Below are positions 1 to 7,141 of a stretch of DNA of 9,771 nucleotides, piece by piece. Each line of letters opens with the position of its first letter. Positions within the stretch are counted from its first letter, which is position 1. The translations under genes and the position numbers were made by a program. Location of the stretch: NCBI GenBank assembly GCA_029264635.1, contig JARIAA010000195.1, forward strand, positions 1-9,771. Reading direction: 5' to 3'. This DNA is from Psychrobacter sp. Its GTDB lineage: Bacteria > Pseudomonadota > Gammaproteobacteria > Pseudomonadales > Moraxellaceae. The notes under the pieces are model-generated. The model worked only from the letters and a program-made list of their open reading frames with translations. It made no database searches and was not told where the DNA came from.

Positions 1-79
1 TGTAATGACCCCACTCATGTAAGGCGATGAGTGGACCTAAGACAAATATTGCCGCAAGTAGCGTTAATAAAAACGTCAT
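1..79 (-). CDS. rseP: RseP site-2 zinc metalloprotease, N-terminal fragment (cut by window edge)
   Basis: Only the first 26 codons are inside the window. The start is ATG at 77-79, with a purine-rich GAGAAAA ribosome binding site about 5-11 bases upstream. The translation begins MTFLLTLLAAIFVLGPLIAL and continues into HEWGHY. Residues 21-25 (HEWGH) are the HExxH zinc motif inside the first membrane segment, where the RseP/YaeL/S2P family has it (known: E. coli has HEFGH at 22-26). In that family the protein sits in the inner membrane and cleaves the anti-sigma factor RseA after DegS, releasing sigma-E; it also removes leftover signal peptides. The gene follows dxr by 59 bases on the same strand, a neighbour order common in gammaproteobacteria. 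The PDZ domains and the second active-site Asp lie outside the window, so intactness cannot be judged. Confidence 0.9.
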   Translation of the reverse strand, partial: MTFLLTLLAAIFVLGPLIALHEWGHY

Positions 80-138
80 GATCTTTTCTCAATATGCTCT
101 TTTAACATCGTTTATCAAATGACTGAACTTCTATGGAC

Positions 139-1341
139 TTATGCCAACTTTGCCACTAACGTATCAGTATGCTGACGCGCTATGTTATCAATCGCTAAAA
201 TATCTTCAATATCGGCAGTCTCATTTAATACCGCTACTTGTATCTCATCTAGTGCTTGCGCATTAATATCAGCAATATCAGTCAGACGAATCTGCCCATT
301 TAAGAATGCGGCAACTGCAATCTCATTGGCCGCATTTAGTACAATCGTGGCCTGCGTACCCGCTTGCATCGCTTGTCTTGCCAAACGCAAACAGGCGACT
401 TGTTGCAAATCAGGCTCAATAAACTCTAAACCGTTTAATGCAAATAAATCTAATGGCTGCGAGCCACTATCGATACGGTCAGGGTAACTGAGGGCATGGG
501 CAATGGGCGTTTTCATATCCGGACTGCCCAGCTGCGCTAAGAAGCTGCCATCGCTATATTATACCATTGAGTGAATGATACTTTGTGGATGAATCACCAC
601 ATTTATCTTACTTTCTGGCATATCAAACAAATGACAGGCCTCAATCAGCTCAAGTCCTTTATTCATCATCGTTGCAGAATCGATTGATATCTTTTGACCC
701 ATCGACCAGTTTGGATGTTTAACGGCCTCAGCGACGCTTGCCTGCTGCATCTGCTCAAACGATTGCTGCAAAAACGGTCCGCCAGATGCCGTTAACCACA
801 ATTTACGTACGCCGTGGCTTGGTTCGTGAATTTGAGTATTATTTTGTTGAATAGAAGGTGGCAAACACTGAAAAATAGCGTTGTGTTCGGAGTCAAGTGG
901 TAATAAAGTCGCATGGTATTTTTTGACGGCGTTAATCATCACCTGCCCTGCCATCACGAGCGCCTCTTTATTGGCAAGCAAGATACGTTTACCCGCGCGT
1001 GCGGCCGCCAATGTCGATGGTAGTCCTGCCGCGCCAACGATGGCAGCGACCACAGTATCCACTTGCATGTCGATAGCAATGTCTATTAACCCCTGCTCAC
1101 CACCAACCACGTCAATAGCCAAACCAGCTTCATTAAGTCGTTGAGCAAAATCATCAACCTCAGCCATCGGCACACAAACGCAGGTTGGCTCAAATTGCTG
1201 GCAAAGTGCAAATAATTTATCTAAACGCTGATGACCTGATAGTGCATAGACCTCATAGTCTTGCGGGTGCAACGCTAAAATTGCTAATGTGCTGTCACCA
1301 ATAGAGCCTGTTGCGCCAAGTACAGCGATGCGTTGCGTCAT
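139..1341 (-). pseudogene. dxr: 1-deoxy-D-xylulose 5-phosphate reductoisomerase, interrupted by an in-frame TAA at codon 261
   Basis: Dxr converts DXP to 2-C-methyl-D-erythritol 4-phosphate with NADPH and a divalent metal, the first committed step of the MEP isoprenoid pathway, in the cytoplasm. The frame from ATG 1339-1341 to the stop at 139-141 spans 400 codons plus stop, close to the E. coli length of 398. Visible features are the NADPH-binding GATGSIG at 9-15, NKEALVMAG at 124-132, the metal ligands D150 and E152 in LDSEHN, S186 in ASGG, H209, and S222/N227/K228/E231 in IDSATMMNKGLE, all at E. coli numbering. Codon 261 (559-561) is TAA, right after HPQSIIHSMV. The same frame then resumes with YSDGSFLAQLGSPD and runs 139 conserved codons to the end. 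No frameshift is involved; one C-to-T change of CAA would explain it. The truncated 260-residue product would keep the catalytic residues but lose the C-terminal helical domain. Possible explanations are sequence error, recent pseudogenisation or suppression. No strong ribosome binding site precedes ATG 514-516, where translation might restart. Confidence 0.9.
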
Positions 1342-1406
1342 AACCGTTAATGCCTATAATATCGCTAATAAAATAGCGTTAAAAAAATAAAATATCAAAA
1401 ATATTC

Positions 1407-1431
1407 AGTCAACAATACAATATTGCTGACT
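1407..1431 (-). terminator. Candidate hairpin terminator after cdsA
   Basis: Read on the minus strand, AGTCAGCAATA, the three-base loop TTG and TATTGTTGACT form an 11-bp stem with one G-U pair. The downstream side is T-rich (GAATATTTTTG, then further T runs to about 1381) but not a clean U tract. It lies 50 bases past the cdsA stop and 65 bases before dxr, so it may end or weaken the cdsA transcript. A second, smaller hairpin (CGCTA/TAGCG, 1363-1378) lies 21 bases upstream of the dxr start. No free-energy calculation was done. Confidence 0.4.
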
Positions 1432-1481
1432 TTACAAAATGTAGAGTGGATACCAATGACTATTATAGAATACTCAGAGAT

Positions 1482-2291
1482 CTAGACAACAAACAGCCCT
1501 AAATGCTGTATTGCCCAAAAGCCAAGCGCAAATATCGGTGTGGCAGATAATAATGAATCAATGCGATCAAGGATACCGCCGTGTCCTGGCAAAATAGTCC
1601 CTGAGTCTTTGACATTAGCACGCCGCTTAAGCATCGACTCAAAGAGATCACCCAATACCGAAGCCAAGATCGTCACAGCAGAGAGCGCGACAAAAGCTGC
1701 CAAGGCCATACCCGTTAGCTGCAATTTAAAGACACTAATGGCAATGACCACCAGCAAGCCTGTGACCAATCCGCCAGCAAGTCCTTCCATACTTTTATTA
1801 GGTGAGACATTGGGCGCCATTTTGCGCCGACCAAGCTTACGCCCAACGAAGTAAGCGCCGCTGTCTGCACACCATACTAACAAGAACACGTACATAAGCC
1901 ACCATGGCGACAGCTGCCATAAGTAGAACATCGCAGTGATGGAAGCAGTTAATATTACTACTCCCATCAAACCCAGCTTTCTACCATACCAGTTAGTATG
2001 CGTCGGAAACTTACCCACCCATGAAAGCGCCATCAGCCAAATAATTAAAGACGCGATCCACCAAAATACCCAAGTGACCTTTAATAATAATGAGGTCAAG
2101 GTAATCGCTAGCACCATCACAACAAAAACAACAGGCTGACGCCATCTAGGCATGAGTTTCGTCCATTCATGCGCTGCAATGGTCACCCCAATCGCCAGTA
2201 AGGGTGCAAACAAGATGGGCGTTTTGCTTGCAAACAGTGCAATCCCAACAATAATAATCAAAATAATTGCTGTTTTAATCCGTTGCCACAT
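1482..2291 (-). CDS. cdsA: Phosphatidate cytidylyltransferase (CDP-diacylglycerol synthase)
   Basis: CdsA makes CDP-diacylglycerol from phosphatidate and CTP in the inner membrane, the branch point for all phospholipids. The 269-residue product begins MWQRIKTAIILIIIVGIALF and has about eight hydrophobic segments. The family signature is complete near the C-terminus: SMLKRRANVKD (219-229), then SGTILPGHGG and ILDRID ending at 245. The conserved CADSGAYFVGRKLGRRK block is at 141-157. I chose ATG 2289-2291 because it begins directly before the first membrane helix and has AAAGG 10 bases upstream. The frame stays open to 2429, but that would add 46 non-family residues and overlap uppS by 65 bases, so it was not used. 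It follows uppS by 73 bases on the same strand, an order conserved in many gammaproteobacteria. Confidence 0.95.
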   Translation of the reverse strand: MWQRIKTAIILIIIVGIALFASKTPILFAPLLAIGVTIAAHEWTKLMPRWRQPVVFVVMVLAITLTSLLLKVTWVFWWIASLIIWLMALSWVGKFPTHTNWYGRKLGLMGVVILTASITAMFYLWQLSPWWLMYVFLLVWCADSGAYFVGRKLGRRKMAPNVSPNKSMEGLAGGLVTGLLVVIAISVFKLQLTGMALAAFVALSAVTILASVLGDLFESMLKRRANVKDSGTILPGHGGILDRIDSLLSATPIFALGFWAIQHLGLFVV

Positions 2292-2364
2292 ACCGATCAG
2301 GCCTTTTAGTAATAAGAAACATTTGCTCGATGCTACAGTATAGCAGTTAATATAAACGCGTCGA

Positions 2365-3120
2365 CTAGCGTAAGACCTGCGTCTCAATTTGTTCGCTGGT
2401 TTTACCAAAGCGGCGTTGACGCTGAGCAAATTCTGCTATCATATCTGCAAGCTCATTTGCGGTAAAATCTGGCCACAATGTTTGAGTAAAAAACAGCTCT
2501 GCATAAGCCGTTTGCCACAATAGAAAATTGGAAATTCGATATTCACCGCCGGTTCTGACTAACATATCTACAGCAGGCGCATCAGCCAACTGTACATATT
2601 GCCCTAATAAGTCACTGTCAATATCTTCAGCGCGCAAATCGCTTGCTTCAACTTTTAAAGCCAGCTGCTTTGCGGCATGGGCAATATCCCACTGCCCGCC
2701 ATAACTGATGGCAATGACGAGCGTCATCGCTTCAAAGTGTGCCGTTTTGGCTTCTGCATCGAGCATCAATGCTTGTAATTCATCATCAAGCTGACTGCTA
2801 TCACCGATGAAGCGTAGCCGAATACGGTACTTATTCATCCGCGGCATTTGCTCATGAATCGTCGAGGCCAATAGGCGCATAAGTAGTGCCACCTCACTTG
2901 GTGGTCGTTGCCAATTTTCACTTGAAAACGCAAATACGGTCAATACCTGAACCCCAGTCTCAAGGCAATACTCAACAATAGGATCCAGCGCATCTTTACC
3001 AGCAATATGTCCTTCACCGCGCCCCAAAGCGTTTGCTTTTCCATACCGATTATTGCCATCCATAATGATAGCAATATGGTGAGGAATAAGGACAGAGCTC
3101 AAAGGAATGGAAGTAGACAT
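2365..3120 (-). CDS. uppS: Ditrans,polycis-undecaprenyl-diphosphate synthase (UPP synthase)
   Basis: UppS adds eight isoprene units from IPP to farnesyl diphosphate to make C55 undecaprenyl diphosphate, the carrier lipid for peptidoglycan and other envelope polymers. The product has 251 residues, as is usual. The cis-prenyltransferase blocks are all present: HIAIIMDGNNR (15-25) with the catalytic Asp at 21, GHIAGKDAL (37-45), LTVFAFSSENWQRPPSEV (60-77), SYGGQWDI (139-146), and DMLVRTGGEYRISNFLLWQ (185-203) followed by AYAELFFTQTLWPDF. One detail differs from E. coli: the MDGNGRW loop reads MDGNNRY, with Tyr in place of Trp. The start at 3118-3120 gives a family-like short leader before HIAIIMDG, but no good Shine-Dalgarno precedes it. 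A perfect TATAAT on the minus strand (3135-3140) lies only 15 bases upstream, without a recognisable -35 box. A short-leader transcript is therefore possible but unproven. Confidence 0.95.
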   Translation of the reverse strand: MSTSIPLSSVLIPHHIAIIMDGNNRYGKANALGRGEGHIAGKDALDPIVEYCLETGVQVLTVFAFSSENWQRPPSEVALLMRLLASTIHEQMPRMNKYRIRLRFIGDSSQLDDELQALMLDAEAKTAHFEAMTLVIAISYGGQWDIAHAAKQLALKVEASDLRAEDIDSDLLGQYVQLADAPAVDMLVRTGGEYRISNFLLWQTAYAELFFTQTLWPDFTANELADMIAEFAQRQRRFGKTSEQIETQVLR

Positions 3121-3361
3121 GGACTAGACTGCTTATTATAGAAGTGAATGATAAAGATAGGGTATAGCGCTATGGCTTTAAAAAGCTTATTTTATTAAAA
3201 CTGAATTAAAAAGTATGACGGTTATCATAACGTGCGTTAACGTATTTAAAAAGCAAAGCATCGAAATTTCACCTACTTATCATAAGCTAGATGTATCAGC
3301 CAGTATTTACGCGATTAAAACCAGATAGACGGCGTACAAGAATAAATAATTTATAGAAATA
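3121..3361. other. Intergenic region between uppS and the frr terminator hairpin; no gene seen
   Basis: AT-rich, with no open frame of credible length or family similarity on either strand. It holds the isolated TATAAT described under uppS (3135-3140, minus strand) and a short palindrome GTTATCATAAC around 3221-3231. The position downstream of a candidate terminator and upstream of uppS suggests it contains a uppS promoter, but I could not assign a convincing -35/-10 pair. Confidence 0.4.
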
Positions 3362-3392
3362 GACAGCCAATAGTAAAGGACTATTGACTGTC
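3362..3392 (-). terminator. Candidate intrinsic terminator of the pyrH-frr transcript
   Basis: On the minus strand, GACAGTCAATAGT, the loop CCTTT and ACTATTGGCTGTC form a 13-bp stem with one G-U pair. It begins 31 bases after the frr stop codon. The following bases (TATTTCTAT) are U-rich but interrupted, so termination may be partial. If it works, uppS and the genes after it need their own promoter. Confidence 0.5.
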
Positions 3393-3423
3393 CGCTTAAA
3401 ATTATTATCGATAAGGGTGTGGC

Positions 3424-3978
3424 TTATACTGCCATCAGCTCAGTTTCTTTATTATCAAGACGTTTATCAATGGTCTCAATGAACTTATCGGTGATTTTTT
3501 GAATATCATCACTCGCACGGCGCTCGTCATCTTCTGATATCTCTTTTTCTTTTGCCAAATCTTTGATGTCATTCATCATATCGCGGCGGATATTACGAAT
3601 AGACACGCGGCTATTTTCAGCTTCACCACGCGCAAGCTTTTGCATATCACGGCGCGTCTCTTCTGTCAAAGCTGGCATAGGTACGCGAATCACATCAGCG
3701 GTCACAGGATTCAAACCCAGATCTGCTTCACGAATGGCTTTATCTATCGCTTGTACCATAGTGCGCTCGAATGGCTGCACAAGTAGCGTACGCGAATCTT
3801 CCACGTTGACACTTGCCACTTGGTTGAGCGGCGTATCTGCACCATAATAGCTCACCATAACGCCTGACAACATCCCTGGGTGCGCGCGGCCAGTACGAAC
3901 CTTACTAAAAGTGCCTTCAAGCGCCTCTAATGTCTTTGCCATACGGGCTTCGCCGTCTTGCTTAATCTCTTTAATCAT
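3424..3978 (-). CDS. frr: Ribosome recycling factor
   Basis: RRF works with EF-G in the cytoplasm to split the post-termination ribosome so that it can start again. The product (184 residues from the chosen start; E. coli 185) matches the family along its length: MIKEIKQDGEARM at the N-terminus, FSKVRTGRAHP, VEDSRTLLVQPFERTM, DLGLNPVTADVIRVPMPALTEETRRD, and KEISEDDERRASDDIQKITDKFI near the end. There are two adjacent ATG codons (3979-3981 and 3976-3978). The second is preferred because AAGGA lies six bases before it (three before the first) and because it aligns with the E. coli start MISDIRKDAEVRM. It follows pyrH by about 120 bases, the usual pairing, and a hairpin follows the stop codon. 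Confidence 0.96.
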   Translation of the reverse strand: MIKEIKQDGEARMAKTLEALEGTFSKVRTGRAHPGMLSGVMVSYYGADTPLNQVASVNVEDSRTLLVQPFERTMVQAIDKAIREADLGLNPVTADVIRVPMPALTEETRRDMQKLARGEAENSRVSIRNIRRDMMNDIKDLAKEKEISEDDERRASDDIQKITDKFIETIDKRLDNKETELMAV

Positions 3979-3984
3979 CATCTG

Positions 3985-3989
3985 TCCTT
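3985..3989 (-). promoter_or_regulatory. Ribosome binding site of frr
   Basis: AAGGA on the minus strand, six bases before ATG 3976-3978 and three before ATG 3979-3981. The spacing favours the inner of the two tandem ATG codons as the start. Confidence 0.7.
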
Positions 3990-4100
3990 ATTTATCGATA
4001 CCGATAATACTCAATGTTGTTAGGTTATTATTAGCTATGATTTTACTGCAATTTATAACCGTTGGTTATCATCTCTTTGCTCATAAATCATTATTGTTCA

Positions 4101-4826
4101 TTAATGATAAACGCGCGTGCCTTCGTTTTCACCCATCACGACATTTAATAATGCGTTGGGCTTGGTCATATCGAAAACTTGTAGCGGTACGTTATGTTCA
4201 CGGCATAGTGCAATAGCGGTCAAGTCCATGACGCCAAGTTTTTGCTCTAGCACCTCATCAAAGGTCAAACCGTCGTATTTGACCGCATCACTATGTAGGC
4301 TTGGGTCTTTATCATAAACGCCATCGACTTTAGTTGCCTTTAGGATAAGACCCGCTTCAATCTCAATGCCGCGCAAACAAGCGGCGGTATCGGTAGTAAA
4401 AAAAGGATTACCCGTACCCGCAACAAAGATACACACTTCACCGTTTTTTAGATAACGAATCGCGTTACGACTGCTGTAACTTTCAGTCACCTCTCCAATT
4501 GGCAAAGCTGACATCAAACGTGTTTTGATATTACGGCGCTCAAGCGCGTCACGCATCGCAAGGCCATTCATCACTGTCGCAAGCATACCCATCTGATCAC
4601 CAGTGACACGGCCAACCAAACCCTCTTTTTGTAGCTGCGCGCCGCGATATAAGTTACCACCGCCGACGACGATGCCGACTTGTACCCCAAGACCACGTAA
4701 GTGCGCAATAGACAAACTCATCTTGTCGAGCACGTCGGTATCAATACCCATATCTTTGCCGCCTGCTAAAGCTTCGCCAGAGAGTTTGAGCAATATACGA
4801 GAGAAACGTGGATTTTTGTCAGACAT
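4101..4826 (-). CDS. pyrH: Uridylate kinase (UMP kinase)
   Basis: PyrH phosphorylates UMP to UDP with ATP. It is a hexameric bacterial enzyme of the amino acid kinase fold, unrelated to eukaryotic UMP/CMP kinases, and in E. coli is regulated by GTP and UTP. The product has 241 residues, the same as E. coli. Visible family motifs are RILLKLSGEAL at 10-20 (ATP phosphate binding), VVGGGNLYRGA at 53-63, GDQMGMLATVMNGLAMRDAL at 76-95, AGTGNPFFTTDTAACLRGIEIEA across 136-158, KATKVDGVYDKDP at 163-175, and VMDLTA at 199-204. The start ATG 4824-4826 has AAGGTG about five bases upstream. In many proteobacteria rpsB and tsf precede pyrH; here the upstream neighbour is rimO, so the pyrimidine kinase is separated from the ribosomal S2/EF-Ts genes. 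Confidence 0.97.
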   Translation of the reverse strand: MSDKNPRFSRILLKLSGEALAGGKDMGIDTDVLDKMSLSIAHLRGLGVQVGIVVGGGNLYRGAQLQKEGLVGRVTGDQMGMLATVMNGLAMRDALERRNIKTRLMSALPIGEVTESYSSRNAIRYLKNGEVCIFVAGTGNPFFTTDTAACLRGIEIEAGLILKATKVDGVYDKDPSLHSDAVKYDGLTFDEVLEQKLGVMDLTAIALCREHNVPLQVFDMTKPNALLNVVMGENEGTRVYH

Positions 4827-4941
4827 GAGGGCACCTTTTTTATCGTTAATTTATGGTTAAAATCAATAGGGTTAGAGCACAGACTAAAACATACCGTCCA
4901 ATCATGCAGCCTAATATAGATAAATAGGCTAAATTGCGATA

Positions 4942-4972
4942 ATTGTAGCAAAAACTGCACGCCATTGGGCAA
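4942..4972 (-). promoter_or_regulatory. Candidate promoter for pyrH-frr
   Basis: On the minus strand, TACAAT (4942-4947) is preceded by TGC, giving an extended -10 element (TGnTACAAT). A TTGCCC at 4967-4972 could be the -35 box, but the 19-base spacing is long. It would give a leader of about 110 bases before pyrH. The rest of the 260-base gap between rimO and pyrH shows no gene and no clear rimO terminator. Confidence 0.4.
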
Positions 4973-5086
4973 TTTTCAACAACAATGAATGATGGGTTTT
5001 CATTTAGTTACTTACTTAGCCGCTCAATTAGCCACTTACTGAACATTGTTTGTCGAAGCTGATGTAACGCTTTTGACGACATTCCA

Positions 5087-6673
5087 TTAGTCTTGATAAC
5101 TGGCAAACAAGTCATATTCGCTGGCGTCATCGATCGTAACCGTTAAGAACTCCCCAACTTTTACTTTAGCGGTAATATCATCAACATAGACATGACCATC
5201 AATCTCTGGTGCATCCGCATAACTGCGGCAAATCGCAATGTTTTCGTCATCATCGATGTCATCAACCAATACGATTAAGGTTTTGCCGATTTTTTCTTGC
5301 AGCTTTTGAGCCGATATGTCTTGTTGTAGCGCCATTAATCGCTCATAGCGTTCTTGCTTAATGTCTTCAGGGACGTGATTGGGCAGATCATTGGCAACCG
5401 CACCTTCTACTTCTGAATACGTAAAAGCGCCGACGCGATCAAGGCGCGCCTCGGCTAGCCAATCAAGCAAGCACTGGAAATCTTCTTCGGTCTCACCAGG
5501 AAATCCGACGACAAAGGTTGAACGAATGACGATATCAGGGCAAATCTTACGCCATGCTTTAATACGTGCCAAGGTGTTTTCGCTATGCGCCGGACGCTTC
5601 ATCGCCTTTAAAATACGGTGGCTGGCATGTTGGAACGGGATATCAAGATAAGGCAGCAGTTTTTTCTCGCCCATGAGTTCAACGACTTTATCCACGTGCG
5701 GATACGGATACACATAATGCAGACGCACCCAAATGCCTAGGTCGTTCAATGCTTGGCATAAATCATAGAATTTTGACTTAAGCGGCATACAATTCCAAAA
5801 GCTGGTCTTATATTTAAGATCTAGCCCATAAGCAGAAGTATCTTGCGAAATAATAAGAAGCTCTTTCACTCCGGCATTTTTAAGCGCCAAGGCTTCGCTC
5901 ATGACATTATCAATTGGACGCGAAACTAAATCACCGCGCAAGCTTGGAATGATACAAAACGTACAACGATGGTTGCAACCCTCTGATATTTTTAGATACG
6001 CATAATGGCTTGGGGTTAATTTAATGCCCGCCTCATTAATCAAATCTATTTTTGGATCGTAGTTTGCATCGAGACTACGGTTTGGCCTTGGCACATACTG
6101 CGCAACTGCGGTGATTACTTCATCATAAGCATGCGCGCCCGTTACGGCTAAAACTGCTGGATGCATCTCACGGATTTTCTGCGCCTCTTTACCCAAGCAG
6201 CCTGTCACAATCACTTTACCGTTTTTGCTAATGGCCTCTCCAATGGCGTCAAGTGACTCCTGTACTGCTGATTCAATAAAGCCGCAGGTATTGACAACGA
6301 CTAAATCTGCACCCTCATAGTCGCTTGCCACTTGATAGCCATCTCGGCTTAACTCCGTGATAATACGCTCACTATCGACTAGTGCCTTTGGGCAGCCTAG
6401 TGATACAAAGCCAATCTTTGGTGCGGCGCTCACTGGTGCCTGAGCAGTTGCAGCTAAAGAAGCTGAATTCAAATAGCTACTTTGCTCAATACTGCGGTTT
6501 TGATTGTGATTGGCTTTATGATGATAAGGTTGGCTTGTATCTATTTGACTCTGCTCTTGCGCTAGTGTTAGCTTGGCAGGATTAAACATAGTGGCAGTAT
6601 CTTTTAGGTGAATAGAAGCGGGTTGTGCAACATTAGTAGTCGTATTGAGCGACTCAGTAGAAGTTTTGGGCAT
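5087..6673 (-). CDS. rimO: Ribosomal protein S12 methylthiotransferase RimO, with a long N-terminal extension
   Basis: RimO is a radical-SAM enzyme that adds a methylthio group to the beta-carbon of a conserved Asp of ribosomal protein S12 (Asp89 in E. coli). Numbering from the chosen start (528 residues), the core begins about residue 85 with PKIGFVSLGCPKALVDSERI. The UPF0004 domain has the three [4Fe-4S] cysteines C94, C130 (VVNTCGF) and C159 (TGCLG). The radical-SAM motif CNHRCTFC follows at C233/C237/C240, then the barrel (RLHYVYPYPH, YLDIPFQHAS, RSTFVVGFPGETEEDF) and a C-terminal TRAM domain with YADAPEIDGHVYV. E. coli RimO has 441 residues, and nearly all of the excess here is an N-terminal stretch of about 82 residues rich in Ser, Thr, Gln, Asn and Ala, with no recognisable domain. 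ATG 6671-6673 is chosen because CAAGG lies six bases upstream. ATG 6707-6709 and TTG 6728-6730 lack such a site, and a further in-frame ATG 28 codons downstream of the chosen start would still leave an extension. Confidence 0.93.
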   Translation of the reverse strand: MPKTSTESLNTTTNVAQPASIHLKDTATMFNPAKLTLAQEQSQIDTSQPYHHKANHNQNRSIEQSSYLNSASLAATAQAPVSAAPKIGFVSLGCPKALVDSERIITELSRDGYQVASDYEGADLVVVNTCGFIESAVQESLDAIGEAISKNGKVIVTGCLGKEAQKIREMHPAVLAVTGAHAYDEVITAVAQYVPRPNRSLDANYDPKIDLINEAGIKLTPSHYAYLKISEGCNHRCTFCIIPSLRGDLVSRPIDNVMSEALALKNAGVKELLIISQDTSAYGLDLKYKTSFWNCMPLKSKFYDLCQALNDLGIWVRLHYVYPYPHVDKVVELMGEKKLLPYLDIPFQHASHRILKAMKRPAHSENTLARIKAWRKICPDIVIRSTFVVGFPGETEEDFQCLLDWLAEARLDRVGAFTYSEVEGAVANDLPNHVPEDIKQERYERLMALQQDISAQKLQEKIGKTLIVLVDDIDDDENIAICRSYADAPEIDGHVYVDDITAKVKVGEFLTVTIDDASEYDLFASYQD

Positions 6674-7025
6674 GGCTGACCTTGATAGAGATAAATTGGC
6701 TGTGCGCATTGTACGTTTTTTTTGCAACAATCGCTAGTTCTGTAGCTCTATGGTATTGATTTATGGTTAAATATTCTTGGCTCTACCCTGCCGCTCTACT
6801 CTTGATCTTGCATACCCAACCTATTCAATGAAGTCTTCTCGATTTGTCCTTTTTATCGCTTATAGACTTGGCTTACAGTCTTATCAACCTTTATCAATAA
6901 ATTCGTAAATGACCATAGCAGCAGATTTGTAAAAAGATCAATTTAAAAATAATAGTGATATCAGATGTTTATGCACATGAATGCAAAAAAATCCTAATAA
7001 ATTTAAAATTATTTGCAAAAAGGTC
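6674..7025. other. Gene-free region upstream of rimO and of tRNA-Leu
   Basis: No credible open frame with family similarity on either strand. The part from about 6890 to 7020 is very AT-rich and lies directly upstream of the tRNA promoter, where an UP-like element or FIS-type sites could sit; I cannot define any. The rimO-proximal end holds the weak minus-strand -10 candidate and the ribosome binding site listed separately. Confidence 0.4.
6680..6684 (-). promoter_or_regulatory. Ribosome binding site that decides the rimO start
   Basis: CAAGG on the minus strand, six bases before ATG 6671-6673. Neither upstream in-frame start has a comparable site. A TACAAT on the minus strand at 6708-6713, overlapping the upstream ATG, would fit a -10 box giving a leader of about 28 bases and supports the same start, but it has no good -35 partner. 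Confidence 0.5.
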
Positions 7026-7053
7026 TTGCCAAACCCTACAAACTCTATATAAT
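7026..7053 (+). promoter_or_regulatory. Sigma-70 type promoter of tRNA-Leu
   Basis: TTGCCA (7026-7031, five of six matches to the -35 consensus), a 16-base spacer, and a perfect TATAAT (7048-7053). Transcription would start near 7060, leaving a leader of about 80 bases to be removed before the tRNA 5' end at 7142. Confidence 0.8.
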
Positions 7054-7141
7054 AGCCAACCACTAAGACGCACTACCGAATCAGTTATTTATCTAGATGG
7101 TGTTTGAATTTAAGCGCTTTTGATGATAAAGTTTTGATAAT

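Noticed and set aside
559..561. Selenocysteine or pyrrolysine recoding at the dxr stop
   Set aside because: The codon is TAA. Selenocysteine uses TGA and pyrrolysine uses TAG, and Dxr has neither at this site. No downstream hairpin typical of such recoding was recognised.
514..561. Frameshift in dxr
   Set aside because: The segments before and after the stop are in the same frame and the intervening codons read YSDGSFLAQLGSPD, matching the family. Only a nonsense codon is needed.
182..1144. Plus-strand open frames opposite dxr (182-487 and 881-1144)
   Set aside because: Antisense to well-conserved coding sequence, with Ser/Ala-rich translations showing no domain; shadows of dxr codon use.
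2292..2429. Upstream extension of the cdsA frame, overlapping uppS
   Set aside because: The added 46 residues are basic and not membrane-like, do not fit the family, and would overlap the conserved C-terminus of uppS. ATG 2289-2291 has a ribosome binding site and a family-like start.
4766..4972. Small minus-strand frame overlapping the pyrH start
   Set aside because: Out of frame with pyrH, no ribosome binding site or family match, and it covers the likely promoter and leader of pyrH.
5008..5040. Repeat-like TTAGCC-containing sequence after rimO
   Set aside because: Two imperfect short copies only, with no regular spacing or further copies; not a CRISPR or recognised repeat family.
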